Assembly: GCA_021307315.1 (NCBI GenBank)
Contig: JAJSPD010000074.1
Span: forward strand, 1-64,000
Direction of reading: 5' to 3'
DNA from: Bisporella sp. PMI_857
Lineage: Eukaryota; Ascomycota; Leotiomycetes; Helotiales; Helotiaceae
DNA: 64,000 nucleotides
The translations under genes and the position numbers were made by a program. The notes under the pieces are model-generated. The model worked only from the letters and a program-made list of their open reading frames with translations. It made no database searches and was not told the DNA's origin. Below are positions 11,167 through 23,717 of this stretch, in pieces. Each line of letters begins with the position of its first letter. The stretch's first letter is position 1.

Positions 11167-12187
11167 ATGAAATTCCTCTGCCTTCATGGAATGGGTACTT
11201 CGGCCAGGATATTTGAAGCCGAATTAAGAAAATATACAGAAACTTTGGGAGTCTCTCACGAGTTTCACTTTGTTGATGGCTTCGCGGAATGTGGACCTGC
11301 AGCTGGTAGAAACCTTTTCCTTTGTCACCCCGCCCGACCTGCATGTATCTTCAGCTTCTAAAATCCACGTGTACAACAGGATTGCCGGAATCTGCTCCGC
11401 CGCCATACTTCCTTTACTACAAGTCCATGTATTGCTCTTCAATGCAAGCAGCTCATGAAGAACTGAATCAAATCATGGAAGAAGAAGGTCCATTTGATGC
11501 AGCGATCGTAAGTTGCAACTTAAGTGTTAGGAGATAGCATTTTAAGATATATTAACAAAACTATAGGGCTTTAGCCAGGGTTCTGCATTGCTATTGTCCA
11601 TTCTTATGCATCACGAAATCACTAATGCACTGAAAACACCTCCTTTCAAATTTGTCGTTTTATTCTCTGCCACAATATCCATCTCCCCCGATCAGAAATT
11701 TGGCCAGGAATACATCGAGAAGTACGAAAAGTACTATGATTATGATAGAGACATGACCAAGAACTCAAAAGAAAGTGTTTTGGCACCAAAATCCCGACTA
11801 GCATTGAAAGTCCCAGGTCAAAAGTCCCAGCTGGTGGCGGAATACCAAGATCTAATAGCACAGGGGATTCGAGCGGCTGTAGAGAATGGCGAATCAGAAG
11901 AAGAAGCAATCAGCGGGATCAAAGACATAAACTCGTTTCCCCGAATATTCCATCCCTTCATGTGCGAGGAGAGAATCAGAATCCCAACCGTACATATCTC
12001 GGGTAAAAAAGATCCATACAAATTACAGGCGGAGATGGCGAGGAGGCTGTGTGAGAAGTCTGTTTTGCGATATATCGAGCATGGAGGACAGCACCAAGTA
12101 CCGAGAGCCACAAAGGATGTGAAGAAGGTCGTCGAAGCAATTGAATGGGCTATGCATCAAGCAACTATTGTGGCATTTCAATATTAA
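11167..12187 (+). CDS. FSH-family serine hydrolase (LovG-like), copy 2
   Basis: Three exons (11167-11305, 11380-11507, 11567-12187) give 295 residues. It starts with MKFLCLHGMGTSARIFEAEL, followed by FHFVDGFAECGPAAG and the PPPYFLYYKSM segment characteristic of PKS-associated FSH proteins. The nucleophile is the Ser in GFSQGSALLLSILM, immediately after intron 2; the acid is in SGKKDPY and the His in GGQHQVPR. Compared with copy 1 it has an extra segment of about 80 residues between strand 6 and the acid, rich in Glu/Lys (around residues 130-200), close to the lid of LovG-like enzymes. A role in polyketide release or editing is inferred from family and position. Confidence 0.9.
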
Positions 12188-12592
12188 ATTCGTTGTTTCT
12201 ATAGCGAAATCTATTTGTAACGTTTTATTAGCCTGAGTATCTTTCACTTACAATTCTCTGATGAAAATCATATTCTCTTAAAATGACCCCAATACTTCTA
12301 ATACCTGAAGCCCTAGAGCGCGATGGATTTGAGGTTTAGCAGAACTTACCCTCCGAGATGACATAAAATATTTATCAACGTGACAAGTGCTCACCACCAT
12401 AAATTGATGCGGCCTAAGCATTGCGGCTTAATTGACTTTATTATAAGGCACTGGTACCTAGCGGTGATTGATCATGACTTCGTGCGGTATTCAATAACGA
12501 CTTAAGTAATTAAAATATCAACCAATAGCATCTTAAACATGATGGATATTTATAAGCTTCATCCTGTAAAGTGATGAAGTAGGGCTTTTTTC
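12188..12592. other. convergent intergenic region
   Basis: About 400 bp of AT-rich sequence between the 3' ends of the second FSH gene and the MFS gene. It should hold both polyadenylation regions. No gene is seen. Confidence 0.5.
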
Positions 12593-14554
12593 CTACATCC
12601 CAACAATGATACCGTTATCTTTCCCATACAATGCCTCAAGCTGCCGCTTCCGCTCCAAAATCGTTGGGGGGCGTTTCTGGTAGGTAAATAAACTGATGAC
12701 AAGACAAGCCGCCGAAATATATGTACAATTGAGCATGTCATGCCTGAAAGCCTTCGTCTCCGCCTTTCGTACAAACGACTGTTCATACACTCCCCATTGG
12801 TATCCTGCCACTGGGGATGTGTAGAACTCCTCTAACTGCTCTGATGTTACTACCCCAGTGAGCTCTTTCTCGACAAACTGGTTGAGTATGATTGTGGATG
12901 CTGCGACACCTATGGTACCGCCAAAAACGCGAAGTTGCGAAACAATTCCCTGAGCAACAGCTGCAATTATATCAGTATACTCTCTAATTTATGGTAGCAA
13001 CGCCAAGGGCGCCTACCATGATGGATAAATTGTGTATTGAGTGACGTTATAATAGTGGTAGTTGAAAGCGTCATCCCAATTCCAAATCCAAGGATACATT
13101 CAAAACCCCATTGCTTTTTCGGTGTATATATACCAATTTCAAGAGTAGACATCAGGCCGGCACCAAGCATCATGAAACAGCATGCCATATTGAGGGTCCA
13201 AAATGTCCGATTCCGTTCATATACAACTAAGCCACCCACAAAGGACCCCAGGGCTGTTGTAATAAGTAGTGGAATTAGTCTGATACTTGCATCTACAGCA
13301 GTGAGTATATTCACAATTTGACCTCTAATAGGTATAGAGATGATAGATGTCGTGAATACGTATCCAGTTAAAGTTGCGCTTCTAAAACCAGAAAAAGGTT
13401 AGCAAGAGCCTTGCATCTCTCATTATTCTCAAGTCTTAAGATAACTCACAGAATACACGATGCCATCACTCTATGTTTTATAAGGGAAAATGGAAACTGA
13501 GAATGCACCCAACTAAATCTTGGGAGAGAGAATATAAGATACTCCCAGATGAATAATATAATCCAAGAACACCCGGAAAGCGTAAGTAGAGCTATAGTAG
13601 CAGCGTAATCCCAGGTCCAGACCCGAGAACCAGCCTGCTGAAGGGCGATGACTAGTGGTGCAGATCCAGTAATTAGCAAAAGAGACCCGAGGAAGTCTAT
13701 ATGTTGTAATTTGGGTCTTTCTGCGACATTTTTGGAGTGGTTATCTTTGGGCCACACAAGGAGGAGTATGAGCACCGGGGGAACGCCAATGGGAGCACTA
13801 GTCCGGTACGTGTAAGTGCCTTTACAAAGCTTATCAAGCCAAGATAGTACAACTTACTTCATCCAGAAACACCACCGCCATGTCGAGTAAGTAGCAAATA
13901 CGCCGCCTAAGACTGGGCCAGATACGCCGGCAATTGCAACCACTGCACCTACAGTTCCAGAAATCCATGGCAGCCAAGTTACTGGGCTGATTTCCGGGAG
14001 AAGGACCATAGTCAGAGTGTACAGCCCACTACCTCCGGCTCCCTGCAAACACCTGAACAGGATCAACTGGCTCAGGTTCTGAGACCACCCTGCACCTAAT
14101 GAAAACGCGACAAAAATGATAAATGAAGCAACTACTGCCGCTTTTCTGCCGAAGACATCCGCACTTCTTGTGAATATTACCGCAGAACCTATAAGGCACG
14201 TTAACACGGCTTTCGCCTTGACCTCAGAGTGACAAACTAACCAACGTAGGTTGAGCTATAGCCCAGCAGTATCCAGTTAGCCTCCCGGAAGTTTCTAAAT
14301 TCGGTTGATATCGTGAACAAAGCGGACGCAGCGATGGTGATATCCGCTAGAGAAAGATAAAGTCCGACGTAAAGGCTGCCAATAATGCATATCAACCTCC
14401 ATCTTGGGAGTTCGTACAATTTTTTAAATTCCTTTTCTCTGCGCCACGACCCAAGATTCTCCTCAGCTGTGTTTGGTTCTGATATAGCAGAGGTTGCCTC
14501 TTTAGATTCTAATACCATTGTCACCTTTGGCACTTGCTTATCTGCGTCGTCCAT
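12593..14554 (-). CDS. MFS multidrug-type exporter (DHA2-like)
   Basis: Five minus-strand exons (14242-14554, 13858-14188, 13450-13797, 13017-13381, 12593-12960) give 574 residues. Hydrophobic segments in the order of a 14-helix MFS drug:H+ antiporter are visible, with the loop 2-3 motif TRSADVFGRK, the helix-4/5 block LFRCLQGAGGSGLYTLTMVL and motif C-like GPVLGGVFATYSTWRWCFWM. The start MDDADKQVPK begins a charged cytosolic N-terminus; an in-frame ATG at 14656 would add 34 residues. All introns are 50-75 nt and close in phase. It is divergent from the HR-PKS, a common arrangement for the exporter of the cluster product at the plasma membrane. Confidence 0.92.
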
Positions 14555-15437
14555 CACTGGGGCCTTTTTAAGAAATTGAACCAAATTCTTTTTTGTGAGA
14601 AAGGAACGGAAGTAAGGAATTTTCCAATGAAGTGTAGCTGACGAGTGAAATCTCACGCGACAAGGAGGGCACGAATACGTTCACCAAAAGAAATGAGGTC
14701 CTGCACAAGACTGGCAAAAATGTTAACAGCACATCTGACTCAATAACAGCGCGATTAGGAATTTCAGCGGCAGTCCATCGCTGGAGGTCACGAAATTCCC
14801 AGTCCTGTTATGTTGCAATTGGCCGAGACGCCCAGGCCCTGGTCTTCGGCAACTAAAACTAATGGCCGAAATTTTCGGCTAGTTTTGAGGTAATCCTACT
14901 TACAGGGCTATCGACATATCCTATTCTTATTCCCACCGTCGGTAATAATTCTAGTTAGACACGGTTTATTTCATGAAATGCCTACATAAGCTTTCTACTT
15001 AATTTGTGTATGGATTATGCCCACAAAGTGCGATTTGTACTAAATTTAGATACCATATAAGGTTAGGGCAGTGCTGGCGCAGATTATACACGAACGTAAC
15101 TATTTTGAATAATATTAAGGACGCTATGCGGAGCTTTAAATTTATATAATCTACGCATCCCTACCTGGAACGATGAGAATGAGCCGCAAGTCTCTCTATT
15201 ATTACTGTGCCCTCACAATGGTCCGCTCCTAAACCTGTCGTAGCTGTTAGTCTTGAACTTTGGATTTGCTATGAAAGTTCTCAAGTAGGCATTCTAATAT
15301 AGATACCTTGTTTAATTTCGTGGCTGTCTTTGAAGCTTCTTAAGCCCTCCTCCTGCCCCTCCGAGGCTTCACTGAGCTGCTTTTTTTAATATCTCCCAAC
15401 TAGAGGCCTCAAAATTGAGGGCAGCATTCTCTTCGCA
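14555..15437. promoter_or_regulatory. bidirectional promoter, MFS exporter and HR-PKS
   Basis: 883 bp separates the divergent start codons of the exporter and the polyketide synthase. The region carries a strong palindrome at about 14865-14879 and further GGCCGA and TTCGGC half-sites at about 14820 and 14845, clustered in 60 bp. This is the best candidate for pathway control. Confidence 0.5.
14852..14886. promoter_or_regulatory. nested inverted repeat with CCG-N7-CGG core
   Basis: The core GCCGAAATTTTCGGC (14865-14879) is a perfect 7+1+7 palindrome containing CCG and CGG triplets 7 bp apart. It is flanked by AAAACTA on the left and TAGTTTT on the right, which extends the inverted repeat imperfectly. 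Inverted CCG/CGG pairs are the usual target type of Zn2Cys6 dimers. The site lies about 560 bp upstream of the PKS start and 310 bp upstream of the exporter start. Confidence 0.45.
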
Positions 15438-18400
15438 ATGGAGGATAAGCTTGAGCCCATCGCCATCATAGGCATGAGTTGCCGTTTTCCTGGAGAGGCT
15501 AGCTCAATTAAAGGCTTCTGGGACCTCATCAGCAACGCCAGAAGTGCTTGGACGGAGGTCCCTGCCAATCGTTTTAATGTCGATTCTTATTACCATCCTT
15601 CTCCGGAGCGACAAGGAGCAGTAGGTTCACCTATGGGAAGGACTGTTACAAATGTTAAATCATCTAACAGAACATGTAGGTCATTGCTCGAGGAGGGTAC
15701 TTTATGAAGGAGGACCCCGGACTGTTTGATGCTCCTTTTTTCTCCATGACCTCGACTGAGGCAGCAGGGACTGACCCTCAACAACGCTGGCTGCTTGAAG
15801 TGGCATACGAGGCTTTCGAGAATGGTACGCCTTCACAGACACTGCTATATTGGTTGTGAATGCTAGATCCTAATTGTCATATTAAAGCCGGCTTGCCTCT
15901 AAAATCACTCATTGGAAGTGAAACATCATGGTCAGCATAATTAAACCACAGGGATTGAATGCATCCACTTACTGACGTTTTGCAGTTATATCGGTTGCTT
16001 TAACAAAGACTACGAACTTACGTAAGGGTTTATTGATTTCTGCAAGTATAGAGAATCGGTTTTTGTGTTAAGACATTGAATAGGTCTGCAAAAGATATAA
16101 ACTCAACCTCAAATTATCAAGCTACAGGTAAGAAGATTCGCCACAATGCGTTCTACTTTTAATGTAATCTAACTTAACCGATCATAGGAAATGGATTTGC
16201 GGTACGTAAAGGAGATTCACCATAAGGCGTGCCAGTGCTAATCATCAGATTACCAGATGATGTCAAATCGTATCTCATGGTTCTACGACCTTCGTGGACC
16301 AAGTATGACGGTTGATACTGCATGCTCTTCAAGTTTAGTCGCCCTTCATTTGGCATGTCAAAGTATTCGGGCAAGGGAGTGTAAGATGGTAGGTCGACAA
16401 CATAGTTCTTTTGAGAATGATGTGTCGGCCATTGACTAACTCCTTTCCCAGGCGGTTGTTGGTGGTACAAATCTAATGCTTCAGCCAGAAGCATGGCGAG
16501 GTCTCTCAAGCTTGAGATTTATGAGTCCTGATGGAAAGTCACACAGTTTTGACGCCCAGGCAAATGGATATGGTCGTGGCGAAGGACTAGGTCTGCTTAT
16601 TTTGAAGCCACTCTCGCAAGCGCTAGAAGATGGTGACACGATCAGGAGTGTCATTCGGGGATCGGGAATCAACCAAGATGGAAAGACTCCTGGTATCACA
16701 GTGCCAAATTCTGATGCTCAAAGGCAGCTGATTGAATCCACGTATGCTGCTGCTGGCTTGGGAATGGATAAAACCAATTATTTCGAGGCGCACGGTACGG
16801 GTACGCCAATAGGTGACCCATTGGAGCTTTCTGCGGCTGGTACAGCAATGCTAGATGCGCGAGCTGGCAAGGACCCTCTACTAATCGGATCTGTGAAACC
16901 GAATGTGGGCCATCTTGAGGGGGGCGCTGGCATTGCCGGGATTATCAAGTCAATTTTAAGCATGGAGCAAGGAATGATTCCAGCAGTCGCTGAATTTGAA
17001 AAGCTCAATCCAAGATTGGCCTTGGAGGAATGGGGACTCAAGATACCTACCACCCTTACGCCATGGCCACCTGGACTTCGCAGAGCTAGTATCAACTCGT
17101 TTGGGTACGGAGGAACAAATGCACACGCAATATTGGATGATGCATACCACTACCTGCAAGAGAGAGGGTTAAAAGGAAACCACATGACATCCTTTATTAC
17201 CCCTGTTGTAAGCAACGATGGTGTAATGGATGAGCATATAAACGCCTTGGTGCCTACTAAATCCAGGCCAACCCAGCACAAACTTTTTTGTTTTTCGACC
17301 CCTGTCCAAGGCGCAGCTGCTCGCCTCTCCACATCTTACGTGGAGTTCCTCCAAAACATTATAGATGGCGCGACCACGGTTCAAGATGAATCGGAATTTC
17401 TGAGCAATTTGGCGCATACCCTAAATCACAGGCGAACGGTTTTCGACTGGAGAAGCTATGTTGCAGCTGATTCTGTGACATCTTTGCTCGAGAAAGTTAA
17501 AAATGGCTTTCCTAAGCTCCCACGAGCTCTAAAGTCTGCTAGCTGTGCTTTTGTATTCACAGGACAAGGCGCTCAATGGCATGCTATGGGCAAAGAGCTT
17601 CAGAGTCAGCCAGTATTCCGAGCGTCGCTTGAAGCAGCTGAGCTGTATCTTACTTCTATCGGATGCCAGTGGTCAGTTCTAACCGAACTCAACCTACCAG
17701 AAGCAGAGAGTAGAATAAGCGAGCCGCAAATTAGCCAGTCTATGTGCGCGAACCTGCAGGTTGCTCTTGTAGACCTACTGCGGTCCTGGGGTTTGCAACC
17801 GAAAACTGTTGTTGGCCATTCTAGTGGAGAAATAGGTATGGCTACTTATCACCATATGCCGTGTTTGAGTACATGTTGACCATATATTCTACAGCTGCAG
17901 CATATTCAGCCGGCATATTGACTCGAGAAGATGCATGGAAAGTTGCATATTTTCGTGGTGTCTTTTCCGCGTCTATCCCTACATCATTCCCCCAGCTCCA
18001 AGGAGCGATGTCTGCTGTAGCATTATCAGAAAGCGCAGCCCAGGAATACCTTAAAGACATAACTACTGGCCAAGCATGTGTGGCTTGTATCAACTCCCCT
18101 TTGAGCGTTACTATCTCCGGAGACCAAACGGCACTCCTGGAAGTTGAGAGTAGACTCCAGGCGGACAATGTCTGGTTCAGGCGTCTCAAAGTTGGGATCG
18201 CATATCATTCGCCCCATATGAGTTTCATCGCCGATGACTATCTTGATTCGATTGCAGATATTAAACCTATAGCTAAGCCTGTCAGGGAAGTAAAAATGTT
18301 TTCATCTTTGACCGGATCGCAGGTTACCAGCTCCACAGATCTAAGTCCGAAGTACTGGATATCAAACATGCTTAGCCCAGTGCGTTTCTCGACAGCGGTC

Positions 18401-21400
18401 ATAAATATGCTCAAACCGACGGATGCGAGAAGCAAACGACGAAGGACTCCAAATATCAATAGTCTCGTTGAATTGGGGCCTCATTCAGCTCTCCAGGCGC
18501 CTCTGAATCAGATACTTCTTTCCGGCCCAGAAGGATATGATAAGTCGGTCACATATGCATCGGTCCTTCGCCGCGGCTGCAATGCGCTGGAAACAGCAAT
18601 GGAGGCTGCAGGCAAGCTCTGGGGCCTTGGCCAAGAAGTTGATTTGCAAGTGATCAACGCGAAGGGCACCGTTACAGAAACCGCAGTCACTTTAAATAAC
18701 CTTCCCTCATATCCCTGGAATCACGAACAACGCTACTGGTTTGAGTCGGCAGGCCATATAGCCCAAAAATACAGGTTATCTCCTAGAACAGATCTCTTAG
18801 GACTCATGGCCCCTGAGTTCAATCCAAAAGAACCGCGATGGTACAATTATCTGAAGCCTTTAGAAATTCCTTGGCTCCTCGACCATAACGTTCAAGGCAC
18901 AATCCTTTTCCCTGGAGCTGCGATGATGGCAATGGCAGTTGAAGCTGCAGGACAGGTTGCTGACAAGTATCGTACCCCTGAAAGTTTTGAACTAAAAAAT
19001 GTGCGATTTACCCGGACCCTTTCCTTCCAATCTCCGGACCACAGCATTACAACAAGCTTCCAAATGAGGCCATACAAGACAGCTGATACAGCTACCCCGA
19101 CCACATGGAATCAATTTACCCTATATTCGGTGTTTAACGACACGCACATCGAGCACTGCAACGGCTTAATTAGAGTGAACTACGTGACCACTCCAAGCGA
19201 AGTTGAGAATGGACTCGAGGTAAAGGAAGAGTGGAAAGCATGTCAGCGCAAATACAAAGCAGCCACAGAATCCTGTGATGAAGAGATCATCACCAGTGGC
19301 CTTTACGAAGCTCTGAGCAAAGATGGATTCGACTTTGGTCCGACATTCCGCAACCTCACTACGATGCACGCTGGTACTGATCAGGGTTGTGTAACTTTTA
19401 CGATTCCCAATACGAAGGAAATCATGCCAGAAAATTTCGAATACCCGCTGCTGATTCACCCTTGTACCCTTGATGCCGCCCTTCAGGTGCTGCTCTCATC
19501 CGTCGCAAAAGGCTCTGGGTATGGGGGCATGACTAAAATACCCACCTCTATCGAGAGCTTTGTAGTATCTGCTTCATTGTCATCAAGTCCCGGTACAATC
19601 CTCAAAGCATTCTGTTTTATCGAAGACTCGAAAATTGACAATCCGCCTGGCTCAGTCTATATTTCGGATGATGCATTTTCTGAGCCGCTGATCACTCTCA
19701 AAGGCATAACAATGTCAAAGCCCAGCGGAGATGACATGTATGATCAGTTAACAACTGAATCCAAGCGAGTTTGCACTCTGCTCTCGTGGGTGGAAGATTT
19801 TGAGGCTTTGTCTCAAGAAACTGTGAAGCATCTGCGAAGCGCAATTGACTCTGGTTCAGATTTAAAAACGTTGTATGGCGAAGATGATGTCCTTCGTAAC
19901 GGCTTCGTCAACTCTACCGTATCCGAATGGTTTAATATGGTGACATATAAGTTTCCAGGCTTAAGAGTCCTAGAGATTGGCAACGGATCTGTCTCAACGG
20001 CGGTATCTGTGCTGCAAAAACTTGCACCCACTGAAACTCTACCCCTCAGAGCCTCAAAATACACCTACACCGAGTCTACAGAAGCTCTGGCCCTGTTGGC
20101 TAAAGCTGCTTTAAAAGAATGGGAAGTCGTTGACGTTGCATATCTAGATGTATCCGCCGAACCCGCTAGCCAAGGCTTCGTCGGTGGTTCTTACGATGTT
20201 GTACTATGCACCGGCCTTTCTAAGAACACAGCGGATCTGACTGCGATATTAAAGGCTGCTAAGGTCCTTCTCAGAAACGGCGGTACATTCGTTGGTACCA
20301 TCACCCATTCACATTTACCAACCATTGCAGTTTTGAATCCGGAAGAAATCAAAGAACCCCTGCCTATTCAAGAATGGGATACAATCCTGCGGTCCGGTGG
20401 CTTCACTGGAGCAGCAGTATCAGTACATGATTCAGAAGATGAGAGCACTCGAGAAAATTCAATAATCCTCTCCACTCTCGACTCTGCCAAGTGCTATAAT
20501 TTCGAGCAAGTTATCTTTCTTACACCCGATATCCCGAACGTAAGGTATCAGTCTCTGATATCCAAGATTTCAAAAGACTTAGGCTACCGGTCAATGACTG
20601 TTAGTGAAGCCTCGTTAGATTCTCTACCAAATATGAAGGATTCTGTTTTCATCTCATTTGCCGACCTAGGTGGTTCACCGCTGCAGGAACTATCTGGTGA
20701 AAAGTTTGAGCAGATGAAGCGTTTATTCACGACAAGCGCGGGTGTCATTTGGGTAACTAATTCAAACATAAAGAATGGCCCAACAACCCCAAGCGGTGGC
20801 ATTGCGGCAGGTCTTTTCCGTACACTAAGGGCCGAAGCACCCCATTTGCGGTTGATAAACTTTGATTTCTCTTCGAATATCGAACTCGGCTCTGAAAGTG
20901 CTGAGAGATTACTCTTGCACGTCTTTGACAAGACGCTTGCCGACAAAGTTGTTGACAGGGAGTACAGAGATAATGAGTTTGCAGAAGCAGATGGCCGTCT
21001 TTATGTACCTCGAATGATCCTTGAGTCCTCTATCAATTCCGAACTTACAGAGCTTGGTTCAGCTCCCCGTCCTCAAATGGATAAGCTCTTCCAACCCGAC
21101 AGGCCGTTAAAGATGGAAATGGGCAAACCTGGTCTCCTGGATACTGTCCGATTCACAGATCAATTCATTTTCCAGAAGCCTCTATCCAGCAAGGAGGTGT
21201 CAATCCGTGTCAAAGCTGTTGGCGTTAACTTTTTGGATTTAATGACAGCACTTGGGCAGGTTCCATCCAGCAAGACAGGCTTTGGCAGTGAGGTGGTTGG
21301 TATAATTGAGGAGCTGGGTCCGGAGGCCAATCCTAAATTGAAAGTTGGCGACACAGTTGTGGCGGTTGTTGAGGAGGGATTTTCAACCCACGTTCGCATT

Positions 21401-23717
21401 GGAGACAAAGCCTGTCAACATTTGCCGGAAGGCATGAGCGAGACCGACGCAGTTAGTTGTGTGGTTGCGTACATCACCGCCTATTGTTGTTTGATTGAGT
21501 TGGCGAGACTTTCGCGCGGAGAGTCAGTTCTTATCCATGCTGCCGCTGGAGGCGTGGGCCAGGCTGCGATTCAACTTGCCCAATATATTGGCGTCGAGAT
21601 ATTTGCAACCGTGGGATCTACAGAAAAGAAAGCCCTGCTAACAGAAAGATACGGCATCCCGGAAACTCATATCTTCAATTCTCGGGATTTGACCTTCGCC
21701 AAAGGAATCAAAAGGATGACCAAAGGCAACGGTGTTGACGTCATTCTTAATTCGACCCATGGCGAAGCTCTTCGCGCTTCTGTATGTATCAGAAGTTTTT
21801 ACCGGCCCTATCTCGCCAGCTCTTATTCTGTGAAACACTGCTAATTACTTGATAGTGGGACTGTCTCGCAGACTTTGGTCGGTTTGTAGAGATTGGCAAG
21901 CGAGACATCCTTGAAAACAATGGGCTGGAAATGAAGCACTTCCTCCGCAATGTAAAGTCCCAGCCTGTTATTCATGACACATCAATGCTAACACCTCGCA
22001 GTGTCAATTCATTGGCTTTAACTTGCAACAAATGAATCCTGGCGGAAGACATGAAGACAAGGCTACCGATGCGCATGCAAATATCTTTGATCTACTTCGT
22101 AAGGGAGTCATAAAACCCCTTTACCCAGTCACAATATACCCATTTTCCCAATTCGAACAGGCATTCAGGGCACTCCAGTCAGGTACTGTATGTGGTAAGA
22201 TTGTGTTGCAGGCAGGTGCAGATGAGATCGTCCCTGTTATGCCTCGGGTTGCGGTGTCTCAGCTATTAGATTCAAACTCAACCTATGTCCTAGTCGGAGG
22301 CCTTGGTGGCATAGGAAGGGCTCTTGCCCACTATCTTGTGTCCCAGGGAGCAAGACACCTGGCCTTTATATCTCGGTCTGGGGCTACCAGTGATGAAGCC
22401 AAGGAACTCATGAGTTCACTGAGCAAAGATGGTATTCAAGCTACTGCCCTTGCGTGTGATATTTCCAAAAAACGCAACCTGAGCCTTGCTATTCAATCTT
22501 TGGCCGGAGCAATGCCAAAGATCAGAGGTGCTATCCAGTGTGCCATGGTCCTTCGAGTAAGCCACTTCCCGCCTGTTAATATTTCCAAACTAATGCGATG
22601 ACAGGATGGTATCTTCGACAAGATGACATATAACGACTGGACTACGACTACCGCAGCCAAGATCCAAGGGAGCTGGAATCTACATGAGCTACTTCCAACT
22701 GATCTAGATTTTTTTGTTCTCTTAGCCTCAACCTCCGGCGTCATTGGCAACCCCGGACAAGCAAACTATGCAGCCGGTTGCGCCTACCAAGATCAGCTTG
22801 CCCATTATCGAAGAAGATTAGGCATGGCAGCAACATCGCTAGACCTTGGTGCCGTCACGGGCGTTGGTTATCTTGCCGAGAATACCGACCATTACGCAGG
22901 GTCAGAGCATCTAGAAGCTATGCAACTCAAGGAGCACGAACTATACGCACTGCTTGGAGTCGCCATCAGGGGCCATAGTAGAGACCAAAACGTCACTCCG
23001 CCGCAGGTAACTAGTGGTATAGCAGTGGGTGAGCCACTCCGTAAACTCTCTAACACATTTGAGTGGGGCCGCGACTCCAAGCTCTCTATTCTTCGAAGAA
23101 TGGATGGGGTAAAAGAAGCCTTGAGAGATGTGGATGGAACACGCGCGGCACTTATGAACGCCTCCACGATTTTAGAAGCCGCAGGCATCATCGAAGATGC
23201 CTTGTGTTCACGACTTGCAAAGGCGCTGGCCATTTCGATTGAGGATATCAACGCAAATCAGCCAATGCACTCTTACGGAGGTCAGAGAGCCTATTCCCAA
23301 ATTATTAATAACATTCAAGCTAATACAAAATTAGTTGATTCCCTCGTGGCCGTTGAAGTGCGAAATTGGTTAATTCGGGAACTTCAGGCAGATATCTCCG
23401 TATTTGATATCCTGGGCACAATCCCTATCTCAACTTTAGCTATCAAAATTACCGAGACCAGCAAACTGCTACAAACTAAAAGGTTTGATGGGCAAGAGGC
23501 GGTGATAACAGTAGACGTCGATAAAGAGCGCGAGGCGGAAGATAAATCTCCTCAAGGAAGTCTGCAGCCTGGGAGCATCCAGGTGGCTGGAGAAACTCAG
23601 GAGGTTGAAATAGTGTCGAATATGGTAGATCAGCTTGACGTCAACGACATCAAGTCATTTGTAGTGGAGGTGGTCACTGAGAGCGAGCAGTATTGTAGCA
23701 GTGGCGAATCGGCCTGA
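15438..23717 (+). CDS. highly reducing iterative type I polyketide synthase
   Basis: Thirteen exons (15438-15620, 15680-15824, 15888-15930, 15986-16021, 16084-16127, 16188-16201, 16257-16388, 16452-17835, 17895-21781, 21856-21951, 22002-22556, 22605-23280, 23335-23717) give 2525 residues. KS: start [14 protein letters not shown], Cys178 (DTACSSS), His313 (EAHGTGT), His353 (NVGH). MAT: Ser656 (GHSSGE). DH: His991 (LLDHNVQG) and Asp1187 (HPCTLDAAL). A C-methyltransferase-like stretch (about 1300-1480) has a degraded SAM motif (LEIGNGSVS at 1354-1362). ER: about 1730-2050, with [12 protein letters not shown] near 1879. [12 protein letters not shown] near 2087, Tyr2228. ACP: Ser2401 (VDSLVAVEV). 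There is no thioesterase or reductase end; a variable tail of about 90 residues follows. It condenses malonyl units with full reduction potential in the cytosol; release must come from another protein. Confidence 0.95.

Noticed and set aside
19166..20946. Long minus-strand frames inside the PKS
   Set aside because: They are antisense shadows of the large PKS exon, which has full domain support.
15438..23717. Possibility that the PKS is a pseudogene because the 5' part has many stops in all frames
   Set aside because: Every stop lies inside an intron with GT-AG ends, and all thirteen exons join in phase to give complete, correctly ordered catalytic motifs.
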